Of a stretch of DNA of 64,000 nucleotides, positions 12,778 to 21,383 are shown in pieces (the first letter of the stretch is position 1; every line of letters begins with the position of its first letter). The stretch is taken from assembly GCA_963842575.1 (NCBI GenBank), contig CAWJGS010000008.1, positions 1 through 64,000 on the forward strand. Direction: 5' to 3'. The notes beneath the pieces are model-generated. The model had not been told where the DNA came from and searched no databases. It was given only the letters and a program-made list of their open reading frames with translations. The stretch is from JACDER01 sp963842575 (GTDB taxonomy: Bacteria > Actinomycetota > Thermoleophilia > Gaiellales > Gaiellaceae). The position numbers and the translations under genes are program-made.

Positions 12778-14138
12778 CAGACAACTCCCGGCAGGGCGCG
12801 GACGGTCATGACGAGACCGAGCACGAGTATGACCGCAGCGCTCAGCGCAGGTAGCGCTCGCACCACGCGTCCCTCGAGCCGCAGACGCCCTGCCAGCCTC
12901 TTGGCCGAGACGGCCAACAATCCGATTCCAGTCATGGCGGCGGCGAGGCCCATGCTGAAAGCGAGGATCAGCACGAGCCCGTAGCCGACGCGGTGCAGCG
13001 AGATCGCCGCGAGCAGCACGACCAGCGCGGTCGGACACGGGATCAGCCCGCCGGAGATCCCAACTCCGAGCAAGCCGCGCATGGACAGCTGCTGGTCGTG
13101 GTCGTGGCTGTGGCCATGGTGGTGGTGGTGGTGTCCGTGCGCGTGCATCCGCCGGTGGCGTAGACGGGCGCGCAGGACTCCGCAGCCGACGACGACGACG
13201 AGCAGTGCCGACGCGAGGTTGAGCCAGGGGTAGAGCTGCTCGGGGAAGATGAACGCGGACAACGCCAGCGTGATCAGGCCGAGGGCGAAGACGCCGACGG
13301 TGTGGGTGACCGTGACCGTCAGGCCGAGGAAGGCGGCGTGCCTGGGCGTCCCCCGCGTCCCGACGAGATAGGCGGCGACTATCGACTTGCCGTGGCCGGG
13401 ACTGAGCGCGTGCACCGCGCCCCAGAAGAACGCGAGCAGGAGCGCGAGCGCGACGAAACCGGCGCTCAGCTTCTCCTTGGCTATGAGGCCGGCGAACCCG
13501 CCGTCGCCGCCCTGGTGGACGGTCACGCGCGAGTCGAGCGCCTTCCCGGACGAGAGCTCGGGTGCGACACCTGAGCCGGTTCCGGGGTCGACCTCGAGGC
13601 GCGCGGAGCGCACGTCGAGCGGGCTGGACAGCTGGTCCTTGGGGTACGCGCGCAACTCGTCGCTCACGGACCGGGCAGGCGCGGAGGTGGACAGCACGCT
13701 GGCACCCGAGTCGTGCTGGACGACGACCTCCTTCCAGCCGATCCGGCCGGGGAAGGTCTCGTCGCGGTACTCGAGGCGATGGGTCCCGGGGCGGAGGGGC
13801 GGCGAGGCGTACACCGATTCGAACCTCGTCGTGCGCAGCCCGGCGACGCCGGGCGGAAAGGCGAGGGCATGCCGGTGGGGCCGCAGGCGAACGGCATGCC
13901 CGTCGACCCGCAGCGAGATCCCGCGGTCGATCCTGGGGAGAAGCTTGGCCGCAGTCGGCTTCTCCTGGAAGGTCGGGATCTCGGCCAGGTCGAGGACGTA
14001 GAGCAGATAGACGCGGTCGCCCGATGCGACGACGCGGCTGTAGTGGTTGGTCGTGAAGTTGCCCAGCGGGTGGGCGGCCGCGACGGCCGGCAGCGCCAGG
14101 CCGGCGAGCAGCGCGAGCGCGAGGAACGCGCGCTTCAC
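12777..14138 (-). CDS. NicO-family metal transporter with extracytoplasmic N-terminal domain and polyhistidine loop
   Basis: The 453-residue protein has a signal peptide (MKRAFLALALLAGLALP), then an extracytoplasmic domain of about 200 residues beginning AHPLGNFTTNHYSR, then a membrane domain with the NicO signature ALSPGHGKSIVAAYLVG. A His run (HGHHHHHHGHSHDHD) lies in the central loop, and CPTALVVLLAAI follows. The family moves Ni2+/Co2+ and related ions. The GTG start (14138) overlaps the stop of the TPR gene as GTGA, and its own stop overlaps the next permease, so all are translationally coupled. The attached N-terminal domain may capture metal or a partner protein outside the membrane (inference). 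Confidence 0.85.
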   Translation of the reverse strand: MKRAFLALALLAGLALPAVAAAHPLGNFTTNHYSRVVASGDRVYLLYVLDLAEIPTFQEKPTAAKLLPRIDRGISLRVDGHAVRLRPHRHALAFPPGVAGLRTTRFESVYASPPLRPGTHRLEYRDETFPGRIGWKEVVVQHDSGASVLSTSAPARSVSDELRAYPKDQLSSPLDVRSARLEVDPGTGSGVAPELSSGKALDSRVTVHQGGDGGFAGLIAKEKLSAGFVALALLLAFFWGAVHALSPGHGKSIVAAYLVGTRGTPRHAAFLGLTVTVTHTVGVFALGLITLALSAFIFPEQLYPWLNLASALLVVVVGCGVLRARLRHRRMHAHGHHHHHHGHSHDHDQQLSMRGLLGVGISGGLIPCPTALVVLLAAISLHRVGYGLVLILAFSMGLAAAMTGIGLLAVSAKRLAGRLRLEGRVVRALPALSAAVILVLGLVMTVRALPGVV

Positions 14139-15511
14139 CGGGCGAGCCTCCGCGCGGTCGGCGCCCACAGGAGCGAGAAGTGCGGGTTGAGCGCGAGCGC
14201 GCGGCGGAACCAGGAGCGGGCGCTCGCGGCGTGGCCGAGGCAGCGCTCGATCATGCCGCGGTGGAAGAACTTGAGCGCGTCCCGGGTGCCGAGCCTGAGC
14301 GCGTGCTTCGAGTACGGAAGCGCCTCGGCGCAGCGGCCGTTCCGCTCCAGGGCCCAGCCGAGCACGTCGTCGCCGTCGATGCTGGGCCGCTCGCGCTGCG
14401 CGGAGCGGGCCAGCGCCAGCGACGGCTCGAGCTGGATGCCGTGGTCGACTCTGAAGAGGGCGATCTCGAGGTCCGTGCGGACTCCGTTCGCCGCGAGGAG
14501 TCGCCGGATCGCGTCCATCAGCGCGTATTCGCCGGCCGCGCCCGTTCGGTTCCCCGCGCTGCGATACAGGTCGCCGAGCGTCGAGACGAACTGCGGAAGT
14601 GGGATGCGAGCCACGGCGCGCCGCTCGAGGCGGATCGCGGCCGGGAGGTGTCCGCGCGCCGCGCGCACGAGTGCGAGCGCGTCGAGCGCGTACACGTAGT
14701 TCGGGAAGGCGGCGAGCGCGAGCCGGTACTGCTTCTCCGCCTGGCCGATCTGGCCCATCGTCCAGTAGAGCTTTCCGAGCTGGACGCGAGCCCATGCCTG
14801 AGGCTCGGGCTCGCCGCCGGCCGCGTTCACGGCGGCGCGCATCGGCACGAGCGCCGAGCGCGGATGGCCCAGTAGCTCGCGCGCGTAGGAGACACGTGTG
14901 TACGCGGCGAGCCCGGGATCGAGCCTCGTCATCCGGTCGAACGAGTCGAATGCCTCGTCGTAACGGCCGAGCTCGATGAGCGCGTCCCCGACGACGCCGT
15001 ACGAGCGGGACTGAATCGCGTTCGGCACGCCCGCGGCCGCCCCGTGAGCGATAGCACGCCGTCCCCACGCGAGCCCTTCGCGGAAGAGGTGGCGCGAGAG
15101 CGCCAGCGATCCGAGGCCGCTCTCGGTAAGGGGGCTCGCCGGGGCCAGCCCGAGCGCGTCGTTCAGGACGCCGTCGGCCTTGGAGTAATAGGAGGGGTCG
15201 CCGGTCTCACGGGCGCGCTGCTCGTACTCGAGGCCGAGGAGGGTGAGCGAGCCGGCGTCGTCGGGCTGGGCGCGGAGCCCGGCCTGAAGCTTGCGGATCG
15301 TGGCCGCCGTGTTGCGGGCGGCAGGGAGCGAGGGGACGACTCCCGAGAGCGGCGCCGCGGCCGCATCCGCGGGCTGCGCCGGCGCGGCGGGAGACTCGGA
15401 GAGGATCCCGCCGAACAGGGCAGAGCCCGCCGCGACACAGATCACGACGAGCGCGAGGAGGAGCCTGCGCGGACGCAGGCTCCTCCCGATCGTGCTCGTG
15501 CTCCGGTTCAT
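14135..15511 (-). CDS. Exported tetratricopeptide-repeat protein
   Basis: The 458-residue protein has an N-terminal membrane anchor or signal (RRLLLALVVICVAAGSALF, residues about 15-33) and then helical TPR-type repeats over nearly all the rest, for example GDALIELGRYDEAFDSFDRM and GKLYWTMGQIGQAEKQYRLA. TPR domains bind proteins, so it probably scaffolds the neighbouring DUF4331 protein or permease outside the membrane. The ATG at 15511 overlaps the DUF4331 stop (ATGA), and the stop overlaps the next gene (GTGA). A longer frame to 15988 is a shadow of the DUF4331 gene. Confidence 0.85.
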   Translation of the reverse strand: MNRSTSTIGRSLRPRRLLLALVVICVAAGSALFGGILSESPAAPAQPADAAAAPLSGVVPSLPAARNTAATIRKLQAGLRAQPDDAGSLTLLGLEYEQRARETGDPSYYSKADGVLNDALGLAPASPLTESGLGSLALSRHLFREGLAWGRRAIAHGAAAGVPNAIQSRSYGVVGDALIELGRYDEAFDSFDRMTRLDPGLAAYTRVSYARELLGHPRSALVPMRAAVNAAGGEPEPQAWARVQLGKLYWTMGQIGQAEKQYRLALAAFPNYVYALDALALVRAARGHLPAAIRLERRAVARIPLPQFVSTLGDLYRSAGNRTGAAGEYALMDAIRRLLAANGVRTDLEIALFRVDHGIQLEPSLALARSAQRERPSIDGDDVLGWALERNGRCAEALPYSKHALRLGTRDALKFFHRGMIERCLGHAASARSWFRRALALNPHFSLLWAPTARRLAR

Positions 15512-16977
15512 CCCAGCGGTCGGTTGAGATGGATCCGGTTCCGCCCGTCCCACGGCGATGCCACGAACGGGAACGCGGCGGGGAGGGGCTTGTCGTTGAC
15601 GTTGATGCCGTCGGCGGCATGGGCGTTGATGTAGTTCGCGCCGCCGACGACTCGGGTGGCGATGTCGGTCACATCGTCGATGGGGCGCCGGCCGTTCGGC
15701 CATGCCGCCGCATCGGGTGTCGCGTTGCCGTTGGCGTCGTGTGCCAACGGGCCGAGCCGCTTCTGACTCGCGAGCGGCGTGGGCGGCGTGTGCAGGTCGA
15801 GCCGGAGGAGATCCGAGTACCCGCCCTGACCGCCGTAGGTCAGCAGGAGGTCGCGGAGATCCGTCCGGTTCGTCGTGGCCGCAGGGACGCCGTACACGAG
15901 TTGCAACGCGAGCGCGAGCCGCGGGTTCAGGTAGTAGTCGAGGAACCCGTTCTCGCTGTTCGGCTGGTTCTGGTCGACCGTGTTCCACTGGTCCTTGCTC
16001 GGCGTACCGATGATCACCTCGTTGACGAGCGGGTTCGCCAGACGCTCCACCTGCTCGATCTGGCCGCCTACCCCGCGTCCCCGCGACGTGAACAGCGGCC
16101 GGTACGTGTCGGCCACTCCGCCGATCTTCGAGGTCTGCGTGTCCGTTGCGCCCTTCCCGTCCGCGGTCAGCATCGAAGCGGGAATCTCGAGCGCGATCTC
16201 CTGGACGTTGAACCCCGAGAGCATGTCCACGCCGAAGGCGTTCGCTCCGTCGTTCGCATCCTGGGCGTTCGTCTCGATCGGCAACGGCGACAGGCCGAGG
16301 TTCAGCGTGTCGAACAGGCCGCCGAGGTCGATGTAGAACGGGTCGTCACGCTGTCCGGCGAACGCGCGGATGCCGTTGCCCAGGTCATAAACCCCCTGCG
16401 CGGCGAGCGCGTTGTAGTCGGGCATCGTGCGCGGCCCCACGTTCGAGGGAACCGCGATCAGGTTGCTCCCGAGCTCGGTGCGCCGGAAGCCTCCTTGGAC
16501 CATCGAGACCGAGTAGGTCTGGCGTAGGCCGAGGCCTTCCGATCCCGGGCCGTCCAGCTTGGTGATCGGGGGGAGCGCCACGTTGTTCAGCGGCAGTCCC
16601 AGTGCTGCTGTGTCGCCTCGGATCTGACTCTGGAACTTGAACTCGAAGACGACGTCGTTCGCACGTCCGTTCTGATCGTTGTCGATCCGGAACCGGTACG
16701 TCACGTTCGGATCGAAGTTGTAGTAATTCGGGCCGGAGCTCGGCTCCTCACCCGGATTGGTGTCCATGATCAGGACGACGTTGCCCTCGTGCCCGGGCTC
16801 GTAGCTTCGGAACATGAAGAAGTCCGAAATGTCGGCTGGGGCATCGAGGGAGATGAGCGGCGCCTCGCGGTGACTCGCGGCCAGAGCGGCTCCCGGCCCC
16901 GACCCGCGTCCGACCGCGAGCACGAGAGCGCACGAGCCGGCCACGAGCAACGCAAGGACCGGCAGCTTTCTTCGCAT
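15508..16977 (-). CDS. Secreted DUF4331-family protein
   Basis: The 489-residue protein has a signal peptide (about residues 1-34, ending near ALAASHREAP). The mature start SHREAPLISLDAPADISDFF is the hallmark of the DUF4331 family. FNRS-like and FDPNVTYRFRIDND stretches are consistent with a beta-rich extracellular fold. The function of the family is not established. It is the first gene of a four-gene operon with a TPR protein and two metal permeases and is divergent from an ECF sigma factor gene 100 bp away, which suggests a regulated envelope or metal-related role. Confidence 0.85.
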   Translation of the reverse strand: MRRKLPVLALLVAGSCALVLAVGRGSGPGAALAASHREAPLISLDAPADISDFFMFRSYEPGHEGNVVLIMDTNPGEEPSSGPNYYNFDPNVTYRFRIDNDQNGRANDVVFEFKFQSQIRGDTAALGLPLNNVALPPITKLDGPGSEGLGLRQTYSVSMVQGGFRRTELGSNLIAVPSNVGPRTMPDYNALAAQGVYDLGNGIRAFAGQRDDPFYIDLGGLFDTLNLGLSPLPIETNAQDANDGANAFGVDMLSGFNVQEIALEIPASMLTADGKGATDTQTSKIGGVADTYRPLFTSRGRGVGGQIEQVERLANPLVNEVIIGTPSKDQWNTVDQNQPNSENGFLDYYLNPRLALALQLVYGVPAATTNRTDLRDLLLTYGGQGGYSDLLRLDLHTPPTPLASQKRLGPLAHDANGNATPDAAAWPNGRRPIDDVTDIATRVVGGANYINAHAADGINVNDKPLPAAFPFVASPWDGRNRIHLNRPLG

Positions 16978-17037
16978 AATCGTTCTCCTCTCTGAGGGGT
17001 GACTCCCGACGCGCTCTTGTTCGCACCGCCCCCGCGT

Positions 17038-17054
17038 TCGGTTCGCCGAACCGA
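17038..17054. promoter_or_regulatory. 17-bp palindrome between the divergent DUF4331 and sigma-factor genes
   Basis: TCGGTTC GCC GAACCGA is a perfect 7-bp inverted repeat with a 3-bp centre, 24 bp before the sigma-factor start in a 100-bp divergent intergenic region. It could be an operator or part of an ECF promoter. No experimental consensus is available to me. Confidence 0.4.
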
Positions 17055-17077
17055 CGGCAGCCGGTAACCGAAGTAGA

Positions 17078-17674
17078 TTGGTGCACCTGACCCACCTCTC
17101 GGACGAAGCCCTGGTCGCTCTCCTCGAGCGCGGTCAAGAGGACGCGCTGGCGGAGCTGTACGACCGCTACGGCCAGGTCGCGTACTCCCTCGCGTACCGG
17201 ATGCTCCGGAACGAGACGCTCGCCGAGGACGCGGTGCAGGACGCGTTTCTCACCGTGTGGAGGAACGCGGCGAAGTTCGTCCCCGAGCGCGCGAAGGCGA
17301 GCACGTGGTTGCTGACGATCGTCCACCGCCGCGCGGTCGACCTCGTGCGGCGGGAGGAACGGCGCCGGACAGAGCCGTTCATCGCCGGGTCGGAGCCGGT
17401 CGCCGACGAGGGATCGGCCGCGGACGTCGCGTGGCTGCGACTGCAAAGGGAACGCGTCCAGGAGGCTCTCCGCCGCCTCCCGGACGAGCAGCGCGAGGCG
17501 CTGGAGCTCGCGTACTACGGCGGCTTCACCCAGTCGGAGCTGGCGGAGAGGCTCGGCCAGCCCCTGGGTACTATCAAGAGCAGGATGTTCGCCGGGCTCG
17601 CGCGGCTGCGCGAGCTTCTCGGTGACGTTCGCATCGAGGAAGGAACATGGGACCCGAGGCAATCCACGACCTGA
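17078..17674 (+). CDS. ECF-type RNA polymerase sigma factor
   Basis: A 198-residue ECF sigma factor. Region 2 is at about residues 20-90 (ELYDRYGQVAYSLAYRML, then EDAVQDAFLTVWRN). Region 4 is at about 130-185, with the helix-turn-helix YYGGFTQSELAERLGQP and GTIKSRMFAGLARLRE. The layout resembles SigK-type factors controlled by an RskA partner. The start is TTG 17078 or GTG 17081. It overlaps the anti-sigma gene by 28 bp, so the pair is cotranslated. The divergent DUF4331 operon is a likely target. Confidence 0.93.
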   Translation: MVHLTHLSDEALVALLERGQEDALAELYDRYGQVAYSLAYRMLRNETLAEDAVQDAFLTVWRNAAKFVPERAKASTWLLTIVHRRAVDLVRREERRRTEPFIAGSEPVADEGSAADVAWLRLQRERVQEALRRLPDEQREALELAYYGGFTQSELAERLGQPLGTIKSRMFAGLARLRELLGDVRIEEGTWDPRQSTT

Positions 17675-18366
17675 CGTCCGCCTACGCTCTGGACGCGCTC
17701 GACGCCGACGAGGCGCACGAGTTCGAGGAGCACATGCGCCACTGTGCGCAGTGCCAGAGCGAGCTCGCCGACCTGCAGGAGGTAACCGCCGTACTCGCGT
17801 ACGCGGCGCCTCCCGCCGCGGCCGCGCCGGCGCTGCGCGGGCGCATCCTCGAGCAGGCTCGAGCGGAGCGCTCGAACGTCATCCCGTTCCCGCGGGCGCA
17901 GGCGCAGGCGCGGCGGCGGACGACCTGGATCCTCGGCGCGGCGGCCGCAGCCGCGGCGGCCGTGGCGATCGGCCTCGGCATCTGGGCCGCGACGCTGCAC
18001 AACGACCTGAGCGCCGAGCGCTCGGCGCACAGCCGCCTCGCACAGGCGCTCGCGATCGCGGCCTCGCCGGGCAGCGCGCACGTCGACCTGACCGGAGCGA
18101 ACGGCTCGCTTGCGGTCGCGCCGTCGGGCCGCGGCGTGCTCGTCATCCCCGACCTCGAGAAGGCTCCGGCCGGCAAGACCTACGAAGCCTGGGTGATCCG
18201 GGGCTCGAAGCCGTCTCCCGCGGGGCTGTTCCGCGGCGGCGGCAGCACGGTCGTCCCGCTCTCGCGGCGCGTGTCCCCCGGCTCCGTCGTCGCGGTGACC
18301 GTGGAGCCGAAGGGCGGCATGCCGATGCCCACGACGACGCCGTTCATCACCGCGAAGCTCAGTTAG
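17647..18366 (+). CDS. RskA-like transmembrane anti-sigma factor
   Basis: The 239-residue protein has an N-terminal zinc-finger-like anti-sigma domain with HMRHCAQC (H-x3-C-x2-C) near residues 30-37. One membrane helix lies at about 98-118 (Ala-rich, then IGLGIW), followed by an extracytoplasmic RskA-type domain containing KTYEAWVIRG. It would hold the upstream ECF factor inactive at the membrane until proteolysis. It overlaps the sigma gene by 28 bp. Confidence 0.9.
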   Translation: MGPEAIHDLTSAYALDALDADEAHEFEEHMRHCAQCQSELADLQEVTAVLAYAAPPAAAAPALRGRILEQARAERSNVIPFPRAQAQARRRTTWILGAAAAAAAAVAIGLGIWAATLHNDLSAERSAHSRLAQALAIAASPGSAHVDLTGANGSLAVAPSGRGVLVIPDLEKAPAGKTYEAWVIRGSKPSPAGLFRGGGSTVVPLSRRVSPGSVVAVTVEPKGGMPMPTTTPFITAKLS

Positions 18367-18385
18367 TTCCCTACTCTTTCGTTCC

Positions 18386-20839
18386 GTGCGGTTGTGGAAA
18401 CGGAAGGACAAGCCCGGGAAGCCCCGGCGCAGGATCCGCAAGCTTCGCCTCTTCACCCTCATCCTCGTCTTCGGGATCCTGGGTTTCGGGGCGTTCGTCT
18501 TCGGCGTGGTCACGGCGATAGCCGAGGAGATCCCGAAGCTCGACCCGGCGTACCAGCAGCGGATCTCGAAGAACAGCTACGTCTACTCGGCGGACGGGAA
18601 GCGCGTGCTGGCGGTGATCCGCGGCGCGGAAAGCCGCGTGATCGTGCCCCCCCGCGACATCGCACCGGTCATGAAGCAGGCGATCGTCTCGATCGAGGAC
18701 CGCCGCTTCTTCGAGCACGGCGGCGTCGACATACGGGCGATCTTCCGCGCCGTCTGGGCCGACGTCACGAGCGGGAACGTCGTGCAGGGCGGATCGACGA
18801 TCACGCAGCAGTTCATCAAGAACGCCTACGTGCACAGCGCTCCCTCGATCAGCCGCAAGCTCAAGGAGGCCGCGCTGGCATGGCAGCTGGAGCAGCGCTG
18901 GTCGAAGGACCGGATCCTGACCGCGTACCTGAACACGATCTACTTCGGCAACGGCGCGTACGGGATTCAGCAGGCGGCACAGACCTACTTCCAGCACAGC
19001 GCGAAGGCCCTGACCCTGCCCGAGGCGGCACTCCTCGCCGGCATCCCGCAGGACCCGACGCTCTACGACCCCGTCACGAACCCCAAGGAGGCAGCGGGAC
19101 GGCGGGGTGAGGTGCTCCGCGCGATGTACCAGCAGGGTGACATCACCCCCGATGAGCTCCATGTCGCGAACAGCGCCGCGCTCCCACCGGCGGACTCCGT
19201 TCACCTGCCGGGGACGACGGGGCCGGCGCAGTACTTCGTCAACTACATCAAGCAACAGCTGGTCGATCGCTGCGGCTCGAGCCAGGTCTTCGGCGGCGGG
19301 CTGAAGGTGACCACGACGATCGACCTCGGCCTGCAGCAGCTCGCCCAGCAGGCGATCTCGAAGTGGCTGACGAGCCCGGGGAGCCCGTCGGCGGCGCTCG
19401 TGGCAATCGACCCGCGCAACGGCGAGGTCAAGGCCATGATCGGCGGGAACAACTTCCGCAAGAGCCAGTTCAACCTCGCCGTGCAGGGCGAGCGTCAGCC
19501 GGGCTCGTCTTTCAAGCCCTTCGTTCTCGCGACCGCCCTCGAAGACGGGATCTCGCCGGTCACCGAGTTCGAGTCGAAGCCGGTCGAGATCTTCACCGGA
19601 GACCGCATCTGGGTCGTTCACAACTACGAGGGCTCGTACATCGGACGCGCGAACCTCGCGACCGCGACCACGTACTCCGACAACTCGATCTACGCGCAGC
19701 TGACCGACCTGGTCGGTCCGGGCTCGGTTGCGAAGACCGCCCACGAGATGGGCATCACCAGCCCGCTCAAGCACTACCTCTCGATCGGCCTAGGCGCGCA
19801 GGCGGTGAACCCGCTGGAGATGGCCCGCGCCTACTCCACCTTCGCCAACGGCGGGTACCGGATCGACGGCGCGATCACCGGCAATCACGCGCGCGCGATC
19901 GTCGCGATCGGCGGGGACGCCTCGCGCGGTTGCAGCGGCGACAACAAGGCGGTCGCGAAGCGCACCATCAGCCCGACCACCGCGAAGATCGTGAACTCCC
20001 TCCTCCAGAGCGTCGTCACCCAGGGGACAGGCGTGCGCGCTCAGCTCGCGGACGGTCGCCCGGTCGCCGGCAAGACGGGGACGACGGAGAACTACGGCGA
20101 CGCCTGGTTCGTCGGGTACACGCCCCAGCTGGTCACCGCGGTTTGGGTCGGTTACCCGGACAACCTGAGGCCGATGCTCAGCCAGTTCAACGGAACTCCG
20201 GTCGCCGGAGGGACGTTCCCCGCGCTCATCTGGAAGGCGTTCATGGAGCGCGCGCTGAAGCACCTCAAGGATCCGCCCGCGTACTTCCAGCCGGCTCCTT
20301 CCGAATGGGGCTCGTCCGCGTACGTGCTCAACCGCAACGGCTCGGTCGCCGCCGACAACGGCTACTGCCGCAACCCGATCTCGGTCGTGTACCTCCCGGG
20401 CGAGTCGCCCAAGAAGACGGCCGATTGCAAGCCGAACGAAGTGGCGGTGCCGAACGTCGTCGGGAGGCCGGTCGGCCTCGCCAAGGCACGACTCTCGTAC
20501 CAGCCGCTCAACGCGAAGATCGTCTACAAGCCGCTCGACCCGCGGCAACGGCCGGGGATCGTCCTGCGCCAGTATCCGAACGGCGGGACGCTCTCCTCCC
20601 ACGACACGGTCACTCTCTTCCTCGGCAAGGCGCTGCACGGGATCGTCCCGTCCGTGACCGGGCTCAGGATCGAGAGTGCGCGCTCGAAGCTCGAGGACGC
20701 GAAGCTCCTCCCGCGCGTGGTCAAGGAAGTGCCGCGGCACCGGCTCGTGGGGCGCGTGCTGTTCCAGGCTCCACGCGGAGGCGTCGCCGCCTCGCCCGGG
20801 ATGGAGATCAGGCTGATCGTGGGCGCACCGACCGGCTGA
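18386..20839 (+). CDS. Bifunctional penicillin-binding protein (class A) with two PASTA domains
   Basis: This 817-residue enzyme polymerises and cross-links peptidoglycan. After a basic cytoplasmic tail and one membrane helix (about residues 20-45) comes the GT51 glycosyltransferase, with catalytic Glu in IEDRRFFEHGG and GGSTITQQ. The transpeptidase has SxxK in PGSSFKPF, SxN in SDNS and KTG in AGKTGTTENYGDAWF. Two PASTA repeats close the protein (VPNVVGRP and VPSVTGLR starts). PASTA-tailed class A PBPs are typical of Actinobacteria. The start is GTG. Its end overlaps the convergent mpg gene by 32 bp. Confidence 0.95.
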   Translation: MRLWKRKDKPGKPRRRIRKLRLFTLILVFGILGFGAFVFGVVTAIAEEIPKLDPAYQQRISKNSYVYSADGKRVLAVIRGAESRVIVPPRDIAPVMKQAIVSIEDRRFFEHGGVDIRAIFRAVWADVTSGNVVQGGSTITQQFIKNAYVHSAPSISRKLKEAALAWQLEQRWSKDRILTAYLNTIYFGNGAYGIQQAAQTYFQHSAKALTLPEAALLAGIPQDPTLYDPVTNPKEAAGRRGEVLRAMYQQGDITPDELHVANSAALPPADSVHLPGTTGPAQYFVNYIKQQLVDRCGSSQVFGGGLKVTTTIDLGLQQLAQQAISKWLTSPGSPSAALVAIDPRNGEVKAMIGGNNFRKSQFNLAVQGERQPGSSFKPFVLATALEDGISPVTEFESKPVEIFTGDRIWVVHNYEGSYIGRANLATATTYSDNSIYAQLTDLVGPGSVAKTAHEMGITSPLKHYLSIGLGAQAVNPLEMARAYSTFANGGYRIDGAITGNHARAIVAIGGDASRGCSGDNKAVAKRTISPTTAKIVNSLLQSVVTQGTGVRAQLADGRPVAGKTGTTENYGDAWFVGYTPQLVTAVWVGYPDNLRPMLSQFNGTPVAGGTFPALIWKAFMERALKHLKDPPAYFQPAPSEWGSSAYVLNRNGSVAADNGYCRNPISVVYLPGESPKKTADCKPNEVAVPNVVGRPVGLAKARLSYQPLNAKIVYKPLDPRQRPGIVLRQYPNGGTLSSHDTVTLFLGKALHGIVPSVTGLRIESARSKLEDAKLLPRVVKEVPRHRLVGRVLFQAPRGGVAASPGMEIRLIVGAPTG

Positions 20840-21383
20840 GGTACCGCGAGCCCGCGAGGACGTAGCGCCAGGGCCGGTCGACCGCCTGCGTGATCCCGAT
20901 CCTCGGGCCGGTGGCGATCTCCGGCTCCTCCGTGCGCGGCAGCAGCCTGAAGGGCGGCTCGTCCAGCGGCAGGCCGTCGTGCTCGCGCGTGATCCCCAGC
21001 GCCTGGCAGAGACGTCCCGGCCCGGCGCACAGCAGGCGCTCGTCCTCCAGCCCGCGCCGGCGGCGCATCTCGTCCAGCCCTCGCACGGGCTCCAGGGCGC
21101 GGACCAGCACCGCGCTCGCGACCTCTTCCGGCTCGCACACGAAGTTGAGGCACCAGTGAATGCCGTAGGACCGGTACACGTACGCGTGTCCGGGCGGGCC
21201 GAACATCGACGCGTTGCGCGCCGTCTTCCCGCGGAAGCTGTGCGCGGCCGGGTCCTCCTGGTCGTACGCCTCGACCTCGACGATCGTCCCCCCCACTCCG
21301 TCCACGAGGAGCGTCACCCCGATCAAGTCGGGGGCCACCTCGTGTACCGAGCGCGCGAAGAACTCACGCGGGAGCCGCGTCAC
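20808..21383 (-). CDS. mpg: 3-methyladenine DNA glycosylase (Mpg/AAG family)
   Basis: This base-excision repair glycosylase removes alkylated and deaminated purines. The 191-residue product matches the bacterial AAG fold: PREFFARSVHEVAPDLIG at the N-terminus, the catalytic region VEVEAYDQEDPAAHSFRG, RNASMFGPPGHAYVYRSYG, and GPGRLCQALGI. The start is GTG at 21383, overlapping the MFS gene upstream by 20 bp, so the two are cotranscribed. It converges on the PBP gene. Confidence 0.93.
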   Translation of the reverse strand: MTRLPREFFARSVHEVAPDLIGVTLLVDGVGGTIVEVEAYDQEDPAAHSFRGKTARNASMFGPPGHAYVYRSYGIHWCLNFVCEPEEVASAVLVRALEPVRGLDEMRRRRGLEDERLLCAGPGRLCQALGITREHDGLPLDEPPFRLLPRTEEPEIATGPRIGITQAVDRPWRYVLAGSRYLSRSVRPRSA

